64,000 bases of DNA from assembly GCF_014200435.1 (NCBI RefSeq), contig NZ_JACHBR010000001.1, positions 5,398,001-5,462,000 of the forward strand, in the 5' to 3' direction. Positions 8,380-16,423 of the stretch are shown here, piece after piece. The position numbers and the translations under genes are program-made. The first letter of the stretch is position 1. Every line of letters begins with the position of its first letter. The notes beneath the pieces were generated by a model. The model did not search any database. It had not been told where the DNA came from and was given only the letters and a program-made list of their open reading frames with translations. The stretch comes from Sphaerisporangium krabiense (GTDB taxonomy: Bacteria; Actinomycetota; Actinomycetes; Streptosporangiales; Streptosporangiaceae).

Positions 8380-8405
8380 GGTCATGAACAGCCGTTGGAG
8401 GACTG

Positions 8406-9104
8406 ATGGCCAAGGAGAGGACGCAGGCACGGCGAGAGCAACTCGCCCAGCTGCGTGCCGCGCAGAAGCGCAAGGAGCGGCGCACGGCGACGCTCATGTG
8501 GGGAGCGGGGGCCTTCGTCATCGTCCTGCTGATCGGCCTGGTCGGCTGGTACGTCATCAAGGACCGGGCCGCGACCTCGCTCGACGGCGTCAAGAGCTTC
8601 ACCTACAAGAACGGCGAGCACACGCTGATCAAGGTGAACTACAAGGAGAACCCGCCCGTCGGCGGTGAGCACAACCCGACCTGGCAGCAGTGCGGCGTCT
8701 ACGACGAGACCCTCAACAACGAGAACGCCGTGCACTCCATGGAGCACGGCGCGGTGTGGATCACCTACCGGCCCGACCTCGCCAAGGACCAGGTCGAGAA
8801 GCTCAAGGCCCTGGTCACCACCGACTACCTGCTGCTCAGCCCCTATCCGGGCCTCAAGGCGCCCGTGGTGGCCAGCTCCTGGAACCACCAGCTGGAGCTC
8901 ACGGGCGCCGACGACCCCAAGCTGAGCAGGTACATCACCAAGTACAAGCAGAACCCCGAGACCACGCCCGAGTACGGCGCCACCTGCACCGGCAAGGGCA
9001 GCACCCCCGACACGGCCTCGCAGAACCCGATCCCGACCGTGAGCCCGAGCGCCGCTCCGAGCCCGGGCGCGAGTTCGATGCCGCAGGCGTCGCCCTCCTC
9101 CTGA
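8406..9104 (+). CDS. DUF3105 membrane-anchored protein
   Basis: 232 residues. A charged start ([20 protein letters not shown]) is followed by one transmembrane helix ([22 protein letters not shown], residues 35-57), then the DUF3105 domain outside the cell with [20 protein letters not shown], the histidine motif [17 protein letters not shown] and the C-terminal disulfide-type cysteine in YGATCTGKG. The last 35 residues are a Ser/Pro/Ala tail. Function is unknown; the family regularly sits next to DUF305 genes in actinobacteria, as here. Confidence 0.9.
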   Translation: MAKERTQARREQLAQLRAAQKRKERRTATLMWGAGAFVIVLLIGLVGWYVIKDRAATSLDGVKSFTYKNGEHTLIKVNYKENPPVGGEHNPTWQQCGVYDETLNNENAVHSMEHGAVWITYRPDLAKDQVEKLKALVTTDYLLLSPYPGLKAPVVASSWNHQLELTGADDPKLSRYITKYKQNPETTPEYGATCTGKGSTPDTASQNPIPTVSPSAAPSPGASSMPQASPSS

Positions 9105-9125
9105 GTCCCGGGGCCCCGCCCCGCG

Positions 9126-10241
9126 TCAGCGCAGTATGGCGGACGGGTCCACGGCCTCCAGGCCGTGGGCCTCGCCGACGGGAAGGCTGGTGAGGACCCC
9201 CGCGTGCGTGTTCAGCCCGAGCCCGAGCGCCTGGTCGTCGCGCAGCGCGTCCCGCCAGCCCTTGTCGGCGATCGCCAGGACGTAGGGCAGGGTGACGTTG
9301 GTCAGCGCGTACGTGGAGGTCGTCGGCACCGCGCCCGGCATGTTCGCCACGCAGTAGAACACCGTCTCGTGCACCCGGTAGGTCGGGTGCGCGTGCGTGG
9401 TGGGACGGGAGTCCTCGAAGCAGCCGCCCTGGTCGATCGAGATGTCCACCAGCACGGCCCCCTCCTTCATCCGCGAGACGAGGTCGTTGGTGACCAGCTT
9501 CGGCGCCCGTGCCCCCGGCACGAGCACGGCCCCGATGACCATGTCGGCGTCCAGCACGGCGCGCTCGATCTCGTAGGCGTTGGACGCGACGGTCCGCAGG
9601 TGCCCCCGGTAGATCGTGTCGATCTGACGCAGCCGCTCCATGTTCTTGTCCAGCAGCAGCACCTCGGCCTGCATGCCGAGCGCGATGGTCGCCGCGTTCA
9701 TGCCGGTCACCCCGGCGCCCAGCACGACCACCTTGGCCGGGTACACCCCCGGCACGCCCCCCATGAGCACCCCTCTGCCGCCGCCCTGCCGCATCAGGTG
9801 GTAGGCCCCCACCTGCGGGGCGAGGCGCCCGGCCACCTCCGACATGGGCGCGAGCAGCGGCAGCGCGCCGCTCGGGAGCTGCACGGTCTCGTAGGCGATG
9901 CCGGTCACCCCCGACTCCACCATGGCCAGCGTCAGCTTCCGCGACGCGGCCAGGTGCAGGTAGGTGAACAGGACCTGGCCCTCGCGCAGCATCGAGTACT
10001 CGCCGGGGACGGGTTCCTTGACCTTGAGGATGAGGTCGCCCTCGCTCCAGACCTCCTCGGCCGAGCCGAGGATCGTGGCGCCCGCGGCGCGGAAGTCGCC
10101 GTCGTGGATGGACGAGCCCTCGCCCGCGCCCTGCTCGACGAAGACCTGGTGGCCATGCCTGACCAGCTCGTTCGCCCCCGCGGGGGTGAGCGCCACGCGG
10201 TGCTCCTGATCCTTCACCTCTCGGGGAACGCCGACTCTCAT
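9126..10241 (-). CDS. ald: Alanine dehydrogenase
   Basis: 371 residues, the normal family length. It opens with [20 protein letters not shown], has the substrate-side [21 protein letters not shown] and TYLHLAAS, and the NAD-binding [19 protein letters not shown] near residue 170. It converts alanine and NAD+ to pyruvate, ammonia and NADH, and the reverse; in actinomycetes it serves alanine use and redox balance. The start at 10241 is supported by AAGGAGGA five bases upstream. It is a single gene, convergent with the DUF3105 gene. Confidence 0.96.
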   Translation of the reverse strand: MRVGVPREVKDQEHRVALTPAGANELVRHGHQVFVEQGAGEGSSIHDGDFRAAGATILGSAEEVWSEGDLILKVKEPVPGEYSMLREGQVLFTYLHLAASRKLTLAMVESGVTGIAYETVQLPSGALPLLAPMSEVAGRLAPQVGAYHLMRQGGGRGVLMGGVPGVYPAKVVVLGAGVTGMNAATIALGMQAEVLLLDKNMERLRQIDTIYRGHLRTVASNAYEIERAVLDADMVIGAVLVPGARAPKLVTNDLVSRMKEGAVLVDISIDQGGCFEDSRPTTHAHPTYRVHETVFYCVANMPGAVPTTSTYALTNVTLPYVLAIADKGWRDALRDDQALGLGLNTHAGVLTSLPVGEAHGLEAVDPSAILR

Positions 10242-10635
10242 GAGTCCTCCTTGACTCCGTGGGCGCCCGCGCCGGCGGGACCGGTCGCGCGGCCCGCCGC
10301 CGGGAGCCCTGTCTCCCTGGGGGATTCGTCTGGTGCTGCCCTCGCGACCGCGGCCTCGGGGGGATCCGGCCGCGGCTCGCGCCGTCTTTCCGCCGTGACC
10401 CCGCTGCCACCCGTCCCGGCGGCGCCATGGACGTCCGCGAGGCCGGGGGTGACCCTTTCGGGCCGGTCCTCTCCTACTTTGCGTGCCCTGCCGGGCGCGG
10501 ACCACGGAGCAGGTTGGCAGGAATCCGCCCTGGTACGTGGCAGATTGTCAGGATGCCTCCAGCCTAGAACGGCCTGCGGGATCTCCCGTGCGCGGTTAGC
10601 CCGAACCCGGGACCCTCGATAGGCTCGGCCCTGCG
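10242..10635. other. 394-base divergent intergenic region, ald / excalibur gene
   Basis: No credible coding sequence. The segment 10512-10555 has three spaced copies of a TTGGCAGGA-like word (TTGGCAGGA, GTGGCAGAT, TTGTCAGGA), which could be regulator half-sites; ald genes are often under Lrp-type control, but I see no such regulator here. TAGGCT (10620-10625) ten bases before the next ATG is a likely -10. Confidence 0.4.
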
Positions 10636-12126
10636 ATGTCTGGCACAGAGGTGTGGATGCGTCATCATCCGGCGGCGGGCGATCACGGTGATCGGTCACA
10701 GGGGCCGCCGGATCCTCCCGGCGCGCCCATCGGCGGCGCGGGCGTGCCCGGCGCGGGCGGTCCCCCCGGGGGGTACGGCGCGTCACCGCCGGGCGGGCAC
10801 TCCGGACCCGGCGGGCCCGCCGCGCCCGGCGATCCCTCGCCCCCCGCCGGCCCGCAGGGTCCGCCGCGGGCCTCGCGCTCGACCACCGTCGCCCTGCTCG
10901 CCGGGCTCGTCGTGGTCGTCATCGTCACCGGCGTCGTCGCCACGATCGCCGTGCTCATGACCCGGCAGCCCGACCGTCCTTTAGGCGCGCCCGCGCCGAG
11001 CCGCCTGGCCACCACGATCCACTTCGCCCCGGTGACCGGCACCCGGCCCGCCCCCTGCCCGAGCCCGGGAGGGGACGCCGTGCTCGACGACGCGGGCACC
11101 ACCTGCTACCAGCTCGCCCCCGGCGTCACCGTCACCTCCGTGCTGAAGGTCGAGGCCGTCGCCGACGCCGACGGGTCCTACTCCGTCCGCGTCGTGCCCG
11201 TGCCCGAGAGCCGCGACCGGCTGGCCTCCCTCACCGAGGACTCCTTGAACGAACTGCTCGCCGTCGTGGTGAGCGACCGGGTCGTGACGGCGCCGCGGGT
11301 CGCCCAGAAGCTCACCGGCGACAGCTTCGGCATCTCCGGCCTGACCAAGGACGCCGCCGACGCGATGGTGGCCCGCCTCCTCGGCCATGGCGCCGCCCCC
11401 AGCGCCCCGGCGGCCACATGCCCGCCCGGTTCGACCGGCGTCCCGGACACCGGCCGGCCCTACAACCTGCCCCCGGACGCCCCCGGCCAGACCTCCCCGT
11501 CGGGCGGCACAGGCCAGGTCCCCCCGCCCGGCACCACCGGCCGGCAGGGTTCTCAGAACGGCGCCGGTCAGGGTTCTCAGAACGGCACGGGCCAGGTGCC
11601 TCCGAACGGCACGGGTCAGGGCGCGCAGAACGGCGCCGGTCAGCAGGATCCCCTGAACGGCGCCGGTCAGGGGACGTCCCCGGGGGGCGGGGTCACCGAC
11701 CCCGCGGCGACCGGCGCGCCCGACCCCGCCGCGACGTGCGCCCCCGGCTCGGGGGCCACCGGCGCGCCCACCGGACCGGGCGATCCCGCCGCCTCGCCGG
11801 GGACGACCCCCGGGCAGCCGTCCTCCGGCGGCCGGGCGCCGATCGCGCCGACCTCCGGAGGCACCCCGTACCTCAGCGCGCCGTCCGCGCGGGCCACGGG
11901 CACGCAGCCCGTCGGCGGACCGGCGGCCACGGGCGGGCGGCCGCCGGCCCCGAGCGCCCTCGGCGCCCTCCCGACGAGCCGCCGCACCGCCGACCCGCGC
12001 TTCCCGACCTGCCAGGCCGCCAACGCCGCGGGCTACGGCCCCTACACCAAGGGCGTCCACGAGGAGTACGCCTGGTACCCGGACCGCGACGGTGACGGCG
12101 TCGCCTGCGAGCGCGGCGACGGCTGA
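10636..12126 (+). CDS. Membrane protein with low-complexity linker and C-terminal excalibur domain
   Basis: 496 residues. The order is: a Pro/Gly-rich cytoplasmic start (1-80); one transmembrane helix (TTVALLAGLVVVVIVTGVVATIAVLM, about 82-110); a small extracellular domain with a SecDF-head-like look (LATTIHFAPVTGT...VAQKLTGDSFGISGLTKDAADAMVARLL); a long Gly/Pro/Asn/Gln linker (260-445) with repeats such as GSQNGAGQ and GAQNGAGQ; and a C-terminal excalibur calcium-binding motif (FPTCQAANAAGYGPYTKG...DRDGDGVACE). It probably sits in the membrane and reaches into the cell wall. The -10-like TAGGCT ten bases before ATG 10636 suggests a nearly leaderless mRNA. ATG 10657 is another possible start. 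Confidence 0.82.
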   Translation: MSGTEVWMRHHPAAGDHGDRSQGPPDPPGAPIGGAGVPGAGGPPGGYGASPPGGHSGPGGPAAPGDPSPPAGPQGPPRASRSTTVALLAGLVVVVIVTGVVATIAVLMTRQPDRPLGAPAPSRLATTIHFAPVTGTRPAPCPSPGGDAVLDDAGTTCYQLAPGVTVTSVLKVEAVADADGSYSVRVVPVPESRDRLASLTEDSLNELLAVVVSDRVVTAPRVAQKLTGDSFGISGLTKDAADAMVARLLGHGAAPSAPAATCPPGSTGVPDTGRPYNLPPDAPGQTSPSGGTGQVPPPGTTGRQGSQNGAGQGSQNGTGQVPPNGTGQGAQNGAGQQDPLNGAGQGTSPGGGVTDPAATGAPDPAATCAPGSGATGAPTGPGDPAASPGTTPGQPSSGGRAPIAPTSGGTPYLSAPSARATGTQPVGGPAATGGRPPAPSALGALPTSRRTADPRFPTCQAANAAGYGPYTKGVHEEYAWYPDRDGDGVACERGDG

Positions 12127-12176
12127 CCCCGGACCCGGAAGGCCCGGCCCCGCGGCGATGCCGGGCAGGGGGTCAG
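12123..12176. terminator. Bidirectional terminator-like hairpin
   Basis: CTGACCCC (12123-12130) pairs with GGGGTCAG (12169-12176), and CCGG/GGCC tracts inside can extend the stem. Each arm carries the stop codon of one of the two convergent genes. There is no U-tract, as is common in high-GC actinomycetes. Confidence 0.55.
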
Positions 12177-14413
12177 GACAGGGCGATGTCGTGCGGGCGG
12201 ATCGGGACGCGGGGGAGGGGCAGGCCCGTGGCGGCGCGGACGGCGGCGACGATGGCCGGGGTCGAGGACAGGGTGGGCGGCTCGCCGGCCCCGCGCAGGC
12301 CGTACGGCGCGTGGGGGTCGGGGTTCTCCAGGATCGACAGGCGCATGGGCGGCATGTCCAGGATGGTGGGGATCAGGTAGTCGGTGAAGGACGGGTTGAG
12401 CACCCGCCCGTCGCGGACCTGGATCTCCTCCATGAGCGCGAGCCCGAGCCCCTGGGCCGTCCCGCCGTGGATCTGCCCCTCCAGCGCCGACCGGTTGAGG
12501 ATCTTGCCCACGTCCTGGACGGCGGCCAGCTCCACCACCTTGACCAGCCCCAGCTCCACGTCGACGTCGACCACGGCGCGGTGCGCGCACAGGGCGAGCT
12601 GGGTGTGGGAGTCGCCCCGCCCGGTGACCGGGTCCATGGGGAAGGTGGGCCGGTGGCGGTACTCGCGGGTCTCCTCGATGGGCCCGTACCGCGCGACCAG
12701 CTCCTCCGCCGTGAGCTCGGGACGGCCGGCGCGCAGCGCGTCCAGGCGTTCGCGCACCGCCTCGCACGCGGCCTTGACCGCCCCGCCGGTCACGTACGAC
12801 TGCCGGGAGGCCGAGGTGGAGCCCGCCGAGCCGACCGTGGTGTCGGCCGGGGCGACGGTCACCCGCGCGACGCCGAGCTCGGTGCGGGCGATCTGCGCCT
12901 GCAGCGTCACGAGTCCCTGCCCGACCTCCGCCGCCGCAGTGTGCACATGCACGTGCAGCGAGTCGCCGGCCAGCTCCAGCCGCACCCGGGCGGTCGAGTA
13001 ATCGTCGAAGCCCTCGGAGAAGCAGATGTTCTTGATGCCCACCCCGTACCCGACGCCCCGGCGCACCCCCTCGCCGTGCGTCGTCTGGGCCACCCCGCCG
13101 GGCAGCGCCCGCAGGTCCGCGGGCCGGTCTCCGGCGGGCAGCGGCATCGCGGCCAGCTCGCGCAGCATGGCCGCCAGCGGCGCGGGGGAGTCGATGACCT
13201 GGCCGGTCGCCAGCCTCGACCCCTGGGAGACCGCGTTGCGCACCCGGATCTCCACCGGGTCCAGGCCGCACGCCTCGGCGAGCCTGTCCATCTGCGACTC
13301 GTAGGCGTAGCACGCCTGCACCGCGCCGAACCCGCGCATCGCCCCGCACGGAGGGTTGTTGGTGTAGGCGCCGTAGGCGTCGATCTCGATGTTGGGCACC
13401 TCGTACGGGCCCACGCCGAGCGAGGCGGCGTTGCCGACGACGGCGGGGGAGGAGGAGCGGTACGCGCCCCCGTCCAGGACGATCTCGGCTCTGACGTGCA
13501 CCAGCCTGCCGTCGCGGGTGGCGCCGTGCTCGTAGCGCAGGCGCGCGGGGTGCCGGTGGACGTGCCCGAAGAACGACTCCTCACGGCCGTACACCATCTT
13601 GACCGGCCGGCCGGTGCGCAGGGCCAGCATGGCGGCGTGGACCTGCATGGACAGGTCCTCGCGGGCGCCGAACGCGCCGCCCACCCCGGCGAGCGCCAGC
13701 CGCACCTTCTCCTTGGGCAGCCCCAGGCACGGCGCGATCTGGTCCTGGTCGACGTGCAGCCACTGCGTCGCGACGTAGAGGTCCACCCCGCCGTCCTCGG
13801 CCGGCACGGCGAGCCCGGACTCGGGGCCGAGGAACGCCTGGTCCTGCATGCCGACCTCGTACTCGCCGGTCACCACGACCTCGGCGGCGCCGGGCGTCCC
13901 CGGTTCCGGCACGCGGCCGACCCGCACCGGCTGGTGGCGCACGACGTTGCCGCCCGGCCCCACCACCGGGCAGCCGGGGTCGAACAGCGCGCGCCGCGCG
14001 TCGGTGACGGCCTCGCGCGGCTCGTACTCCACACGGACGGCCGCCGCCGCGCGCCGGGCGGTCTCCGGATGGTCGGCGGCGACGATCACGATGGGTTCGC
14101 CCTGGTGGCGGACCTGGTCGATGGCCAGCACGGGCTGGTCCCTGTGCTCCAGGCCGTAGAACCTGTGCCCGGGGACGTCCTCGTGGGTGAGCACCGCGCG
14201 CACGCCGGGCATGGCCAGCGCGGGGCCGATGTCGACCGCGCGTATCCACGCCGAGGGGTGCGGGGAGCGCAGCGTCGCGCCCCAGAGCATGTCCGCGAGG
14301 TAGAGGTCGGACGCGTAGGCGAACTCGCCGGTGACCTTGAGCGCGCCGTCCGGGCGGGGCGCGCTCGTCCCGATGCCCTGGTCCTGGCCGCGGCCGCTGG
14401 CGGTGTGCGTCAC
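12173..14413 (-). CDS. Xanthine dehydrogenase family, molybdopterin-binding subunit
   Basis: 746 residues. Domains in order are the ald_Xan_dh N-terminal part (VTGEFAYASDLYLADMLWGATLRSPHPSAWI) and the molybdopterin part with GVGGAFGARED, PPCGAMRGFGAVQ, AAAEVGQGLVTLQAQIA and, near the end, YGLRGAGEPP whose Glu is the catalytic residue of the family. It should hydroxylate a purine or other N-heterocycle at a Mo centre. The FAD and 2Fe-2S subunits that normally sit next to it are absent on both sides. The GTG at 14413 is the only usable start before an upstream stop. It is divergent from the PucR regulator, with an inverted repeat between them, so it is probably controlled by it. Confidence 0.92.
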   Translation of the reverse strand: MTHTASGRGQDQGIGTSAPRPDGALKVTGEFAYASDLYLADMLWGATLRSPHPSAWIRAVDIGPALAMPGVRAVLTHEDVPGHRFYGLEHRDQPVLAIDQVRHQGEPIVIVAADHPETARRAAAAVRVEYEPREAVTDARRALFDPGCPVVGPGGNVVRHQPVRVGRVPEPGTPGAAEVVVTGEYEVGMQDQAFLGPESGLAVPAEDGGVDLYVATQWLHVDQDQIAPCLGLPKEKVRLALAGVGGAFGAREDLSMQVHAAMLALRTGRPVKMVYGREESFFGHVHRHPARLRYEHGATRDGRLVHVRAEIVLDGGAYRSSSPAVVGNAASLGVGPYEVPNIEIDAYGAYTNNPPCGAMRGFGAVQACYAYESQMDRLAEACGLDPVEIRVRNAVSQGSRLATGQVIDSPAPLAAMLRELAAMPLPAGDRPADLRALPGGVAQTTHGEGVRRGVGYGVGIKNICFSEGFDDYSTARVRLELAGDSLHVHVHTAAAEVGQGLVTLQAQIARTELGVARVTVAPADTTVGSAGSTSASRQSYVTGGAVKAACEAVRERLDALRAGRPELTAEELVARYGPIEETREYRHRPTFPMDPVTGRGDSHTQLALCAHRAVVDVDVELGLVKVVELAAVQDVGKILNRSALEGQIHGGTAQGLGLALMEEIQVRDGRVLNPSFTDYLIPTILDMPPMRLSILENPDPHAPYGLRGAGEPPTLSSTPAIVAAVRAATGLPLPRVPIRPHDIALS

Positions 14414-14489
14414 ACAGGCAGTACATCAGCCGGGCGATGCCGGACCTATGCACCAGACCGCGAAACGCCCGCGTGCGGGCGCGGGTCAC

Positions 14490-14505
14490 TTGGAGGTTTC
14501 TCCAA
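14490..14505. promoter_or_regulatory. 16-base palindrome, candidate PucR-family operator
   Basis: TTGGAG-GTTT-CTCCAA is a perfect inverted repeat between the divergent xanthine dehydrogenase and pucR-like genes. It lies about 11 bases upstream of the regulator's -10 (TAGCCT, 14517-14522), overlapping the -35 position, a usual place for autoregulation. Confidence 0.6.
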
Positions 14506-14516
14506 AAGCTCCTGGT

Positions 14517-14522
14517 TAGCCT
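14517..14522 (+). promoter_or_regulatory. -10 box of a leaderless promoter
   Basis: TAGCCT is followed by exactly six bases and then the ATG at 14529, so transcription should begin at the start codon. No ribosome site is present, consistent with a leaderless mRNA. Confidence 0.55.
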
Positions 14523-14528
14523 GGACAG

Positions 14529-16214
14529 ATGCGGATACGTGAGCTGATCGCCATGGGGGAGCTGGGGCTGACCCTGCTGTCGGATCCCGCCCATCTGGAC
14601 AGGCCGTTCTCCGGAGTGCACATCACCGACCTGCCCGACCCCGGCAGGTACCTGTCCGGTGGCGAACTGGTGCTCACCGGGCTCATGTGGCGGCGCGAGC
14701 CCGGCGACTCGCGCCGCTTCGTCGAGACCCTCGCCGCCGCCGGGGTCGCCGCGCTCGGCGCCGGGCGTGCGCTGCTCGGCGAGGTGCCGGGGGACCTGGC
14801 CGAGGCGTGCCGCGACCACGACCTTCCGCTGCTCGACGTGCCGGAGGAGACCTCGTTCCGCACGCTGGGGGAGAAGGTGGAGGCGCGCCTCGCCGACCCG
14901 CGCGGCGCGCTCGGCCTGCACCGCCGCATCGTCGCCGCCGTCGCCGAGGGCGGCGGCCTGGAGGAGCTGTGCGCGCTGACCCGCCGTGAGCTGGGCGTCG
15001 AGGGCGCGGTCGTGTCGGCGACCGGCACGGTGGTGGCCGGCGACCTGGACGGCGGGCTCGCGGCGCGGCTGGCCCGCGAGTTCCTCGCCGCGCCCCGGCT
15101 GCCGCACGTGGCCCGCACCCCGGGCGGGCCGTACACGCTGTTCGCGGTGGACCGCGCGCACCGGGCGGCGGGCTGGGCGCTGGTGCTCGGGGCCGACCTG
15201 CTGGACCGGGCGGACGTAGGCTTCGAACTGGCGGCCTGCGCGGCGCTCGCGCGGGGCCGCGCCGAGGAGGGGCGACGGGTGGAACGGCGGCTGGCGGGGC
15301 AGCTCGTCGCGCTCGCCCGCTCCGCGGCGCCCGACGCCGCCGAACTGGCCGCGCGCCTGCGCACCTGTGGCATCGGCGCCGCGGAGCCGTACGTCATGGT
15401 CGCCGCGACGGCGGCGCTCCCCGGCGCGGCGGACGGGCCGGGCCCGGCCGAGCTGGGCGGGCGGGTGGTGGAGGAGTCGCTGGCCCGCCGCGTGGTGGCC
15501 GCCGTGCAGGGCGGGGCCAGGGTGGGGACCATGGCAGGGGACACAGGGGTGGACCTGGCGGGGGCCGTCGCGATCGTTCCGCTGCGGGCGTTCTCCGACT
15601 CCGGGGCGCGGGAGGACGAACCAAGGAAGGCACGAGAGAAGAAAGAAAAAGCGGCGGACAGGCCTGGCGCAGAGGTGCCCGTGCGACTTACCGTGCAATT
15701 GCAAGACCAATCGCATGTGCACCGTAGTGTGCACGCGGTTTTGGGCCTGCTGAGGGACGGAGTGGCGACGCTCCAGGCCGGTGACCGGCAGGTGCGGGTG
15801 TCAGTCGGCGTGAGCGCCGTCCTGACCGGGCCCGGAGCCGTCCGCGGGGGCGCGGAAGAGGCGGCTCACGCGAGGCGTCTTGCGGAGGCGCGAGGTGGAG
15901 GGGTGGTGACCAGCGACGAGATCTACACCTGTGATCTTCTGCTGGCCACCGTGCCCGACGAGGTGCGGCGATCGTTCGCGCAGCGGATCTTGGATCCGCT
16001 TTTCGAGTACGACCGGCGTCACCGGTCGGAGCTGGTCCGTACCCTTGCGGAGTTTCTCGACTGCGCCGGCTCCTGGAACGGGTGCGCGGCGCGGTTGCAC
16101 GTGCATGTCAACACGGTGCGCTACCGCATTCAGCGGGTCGAGGAACTCACAGGACGGAACCTGTCCTCAATGGCGGACAGGGTTGACCTGTTTCTCGCGC
16201 TACGTGCCTGTTGA
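14529..16214 (+). CDS. PucR-family transcriptional regulator
   Basis: 561 residues. The N-terminal PucR purine-catabolism domain (about 1-125, RIRELIAMGELGLTLLSDPAHLDRP...LSGGELVLTGLMW) is followed by a middle region, a CdaR GGDEF-like part (SVGVSAVLTGPGAVRGGAEEAAHARRLAE) and a C-terminal PucR HTH (FLDCAGSWNGCAARLHVHVNTVRYRIQRVEELTGRNL). Family members sense purine-catabolic compounds and control genes such as xanthine dehydrogenase, matching the divergent neighbour. Residues about 361-404 (15610-15740) are odd: Lys/Glu/Gln-rich and coded by clearly AT-richer DNA than the rest. The -10 just before ATG 14529 suggests a leaderless transcript. Its stop lies 8 bases from the stop of the small ORF on the other strand. 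Confidence 0.92.
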   Translation: MRIRELIAMGELGLTLLSDPAHLDRPFSGVHITDLPDPGRYLSGGELVLTGLMWRREPGDSRRFVETLAAAGVAALGAGRALLGEVPGDLAEACRDHDLPLLDVPEETSFRTLGEKVEARLADPRGALGLHRRIVAAVAEGGGLEELCALTRRELGVEGAVVSATGTVVAGDLDGGLAARLAREFLAAPRLPHVARTPGGPYTLFAVDRAHRAAGWALVLGADLLDRADVGFELAACAALARGRAEEGRRVERRLAGQLVALARSAAPDAAELAARLRTCGIGAAEPYVMVAATAALPGAADGPGPAELGGRVVEESLARRVVAAVQGGARVGTMAGDTGVDLAGAVAIVPLRAFSDSGAREDEPRKAREKKEKAADRPGAEVPVRLTVQLQDQSHVHRSVHAVLGLLRDGVATLQAGDRQVRVSVGVSAVLTGPGAVRGGAEEAAHARRLAEARGGGVVTSDEIYTCDLLLATVPDEVRRSFAQRILDPLFEYDRRHRSELVRTLAEFLDCAGSWNGCAARLHVHVNTVRYRIQRVEELTGRNLSSMADRVDLFLALRAC

Positions 16215-16222
16215 GTCACAAA

Positions 16223-16357
16223 TCAGCAGCAAGGGAAGTCGTTTGCCATGAGATGGGAAGACGTGGAAGCTTCGGCAGTCATAGCATTGGCTCCGACGCC
16301 CAGAAGGGCGAGGAAGCATACGCTCAGGGCCGAGAGGGCGAGACGGCGACGACGCAT
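16223..16357 (-). CDS. Small secreted peptide precursor (44 residues), candidate signal peptide of the adjacent regulator
   Basis: The ORF starts with ATG at 16357, six bases after GGGAG (16364-16368), and ends at TGA 16223-16225. The peptide begins MRRRRLALSALSVCFLALLG, a positively charged n-region and hydrophobic core, followed by an Ala-x-Ala cleavage-type site (GVGANAM or AEAS), and ends in HLMANDFPCC. It is divergent from the XRE-TPR regulator, with 54 bases between the two starts, and convergent with pucR. Small exported pro-peptides next to a TPR regulator are the hallmark of RRNPP-type quorum sensing, known mainly in Firmicutes; that link is inference. Third-position GC is lower than in neighbouring genes. 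A TTGACC-N17-GAAGAT promoter can be read on the minus strand, with its -35 inside the regulator's first codons. Confidence 0.55.
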   Translation of the reverse strand: MRRRRLALSALSVCFLALLGVGANAMTAEASTSSHLMANDFPCC

Positions 16358-16423
16358 GGAGAACTCCCGTTCGTGGCAGTTGTCGGGGCTTTACATCTTC
16401 AAGGAGTGCCAGTGACTGGTCAA
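16358..16423. promoter_or_regulatory. Short bidirectional promoter region between peptide ORF and XRE-TPR gene
   Basis: On the minus strand TTGACC (16418-16423) and GAAGAT, 17 bases apart, make a fair promoter for the peptide ORF; its -35 falls within codons 3-4 of the regulator gene. On the plus strand AAGGAG (16401-16406) is the regulator's ribosome site. The overlap means that a regulator binding here would affect both genes. Confidence 0.4.
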
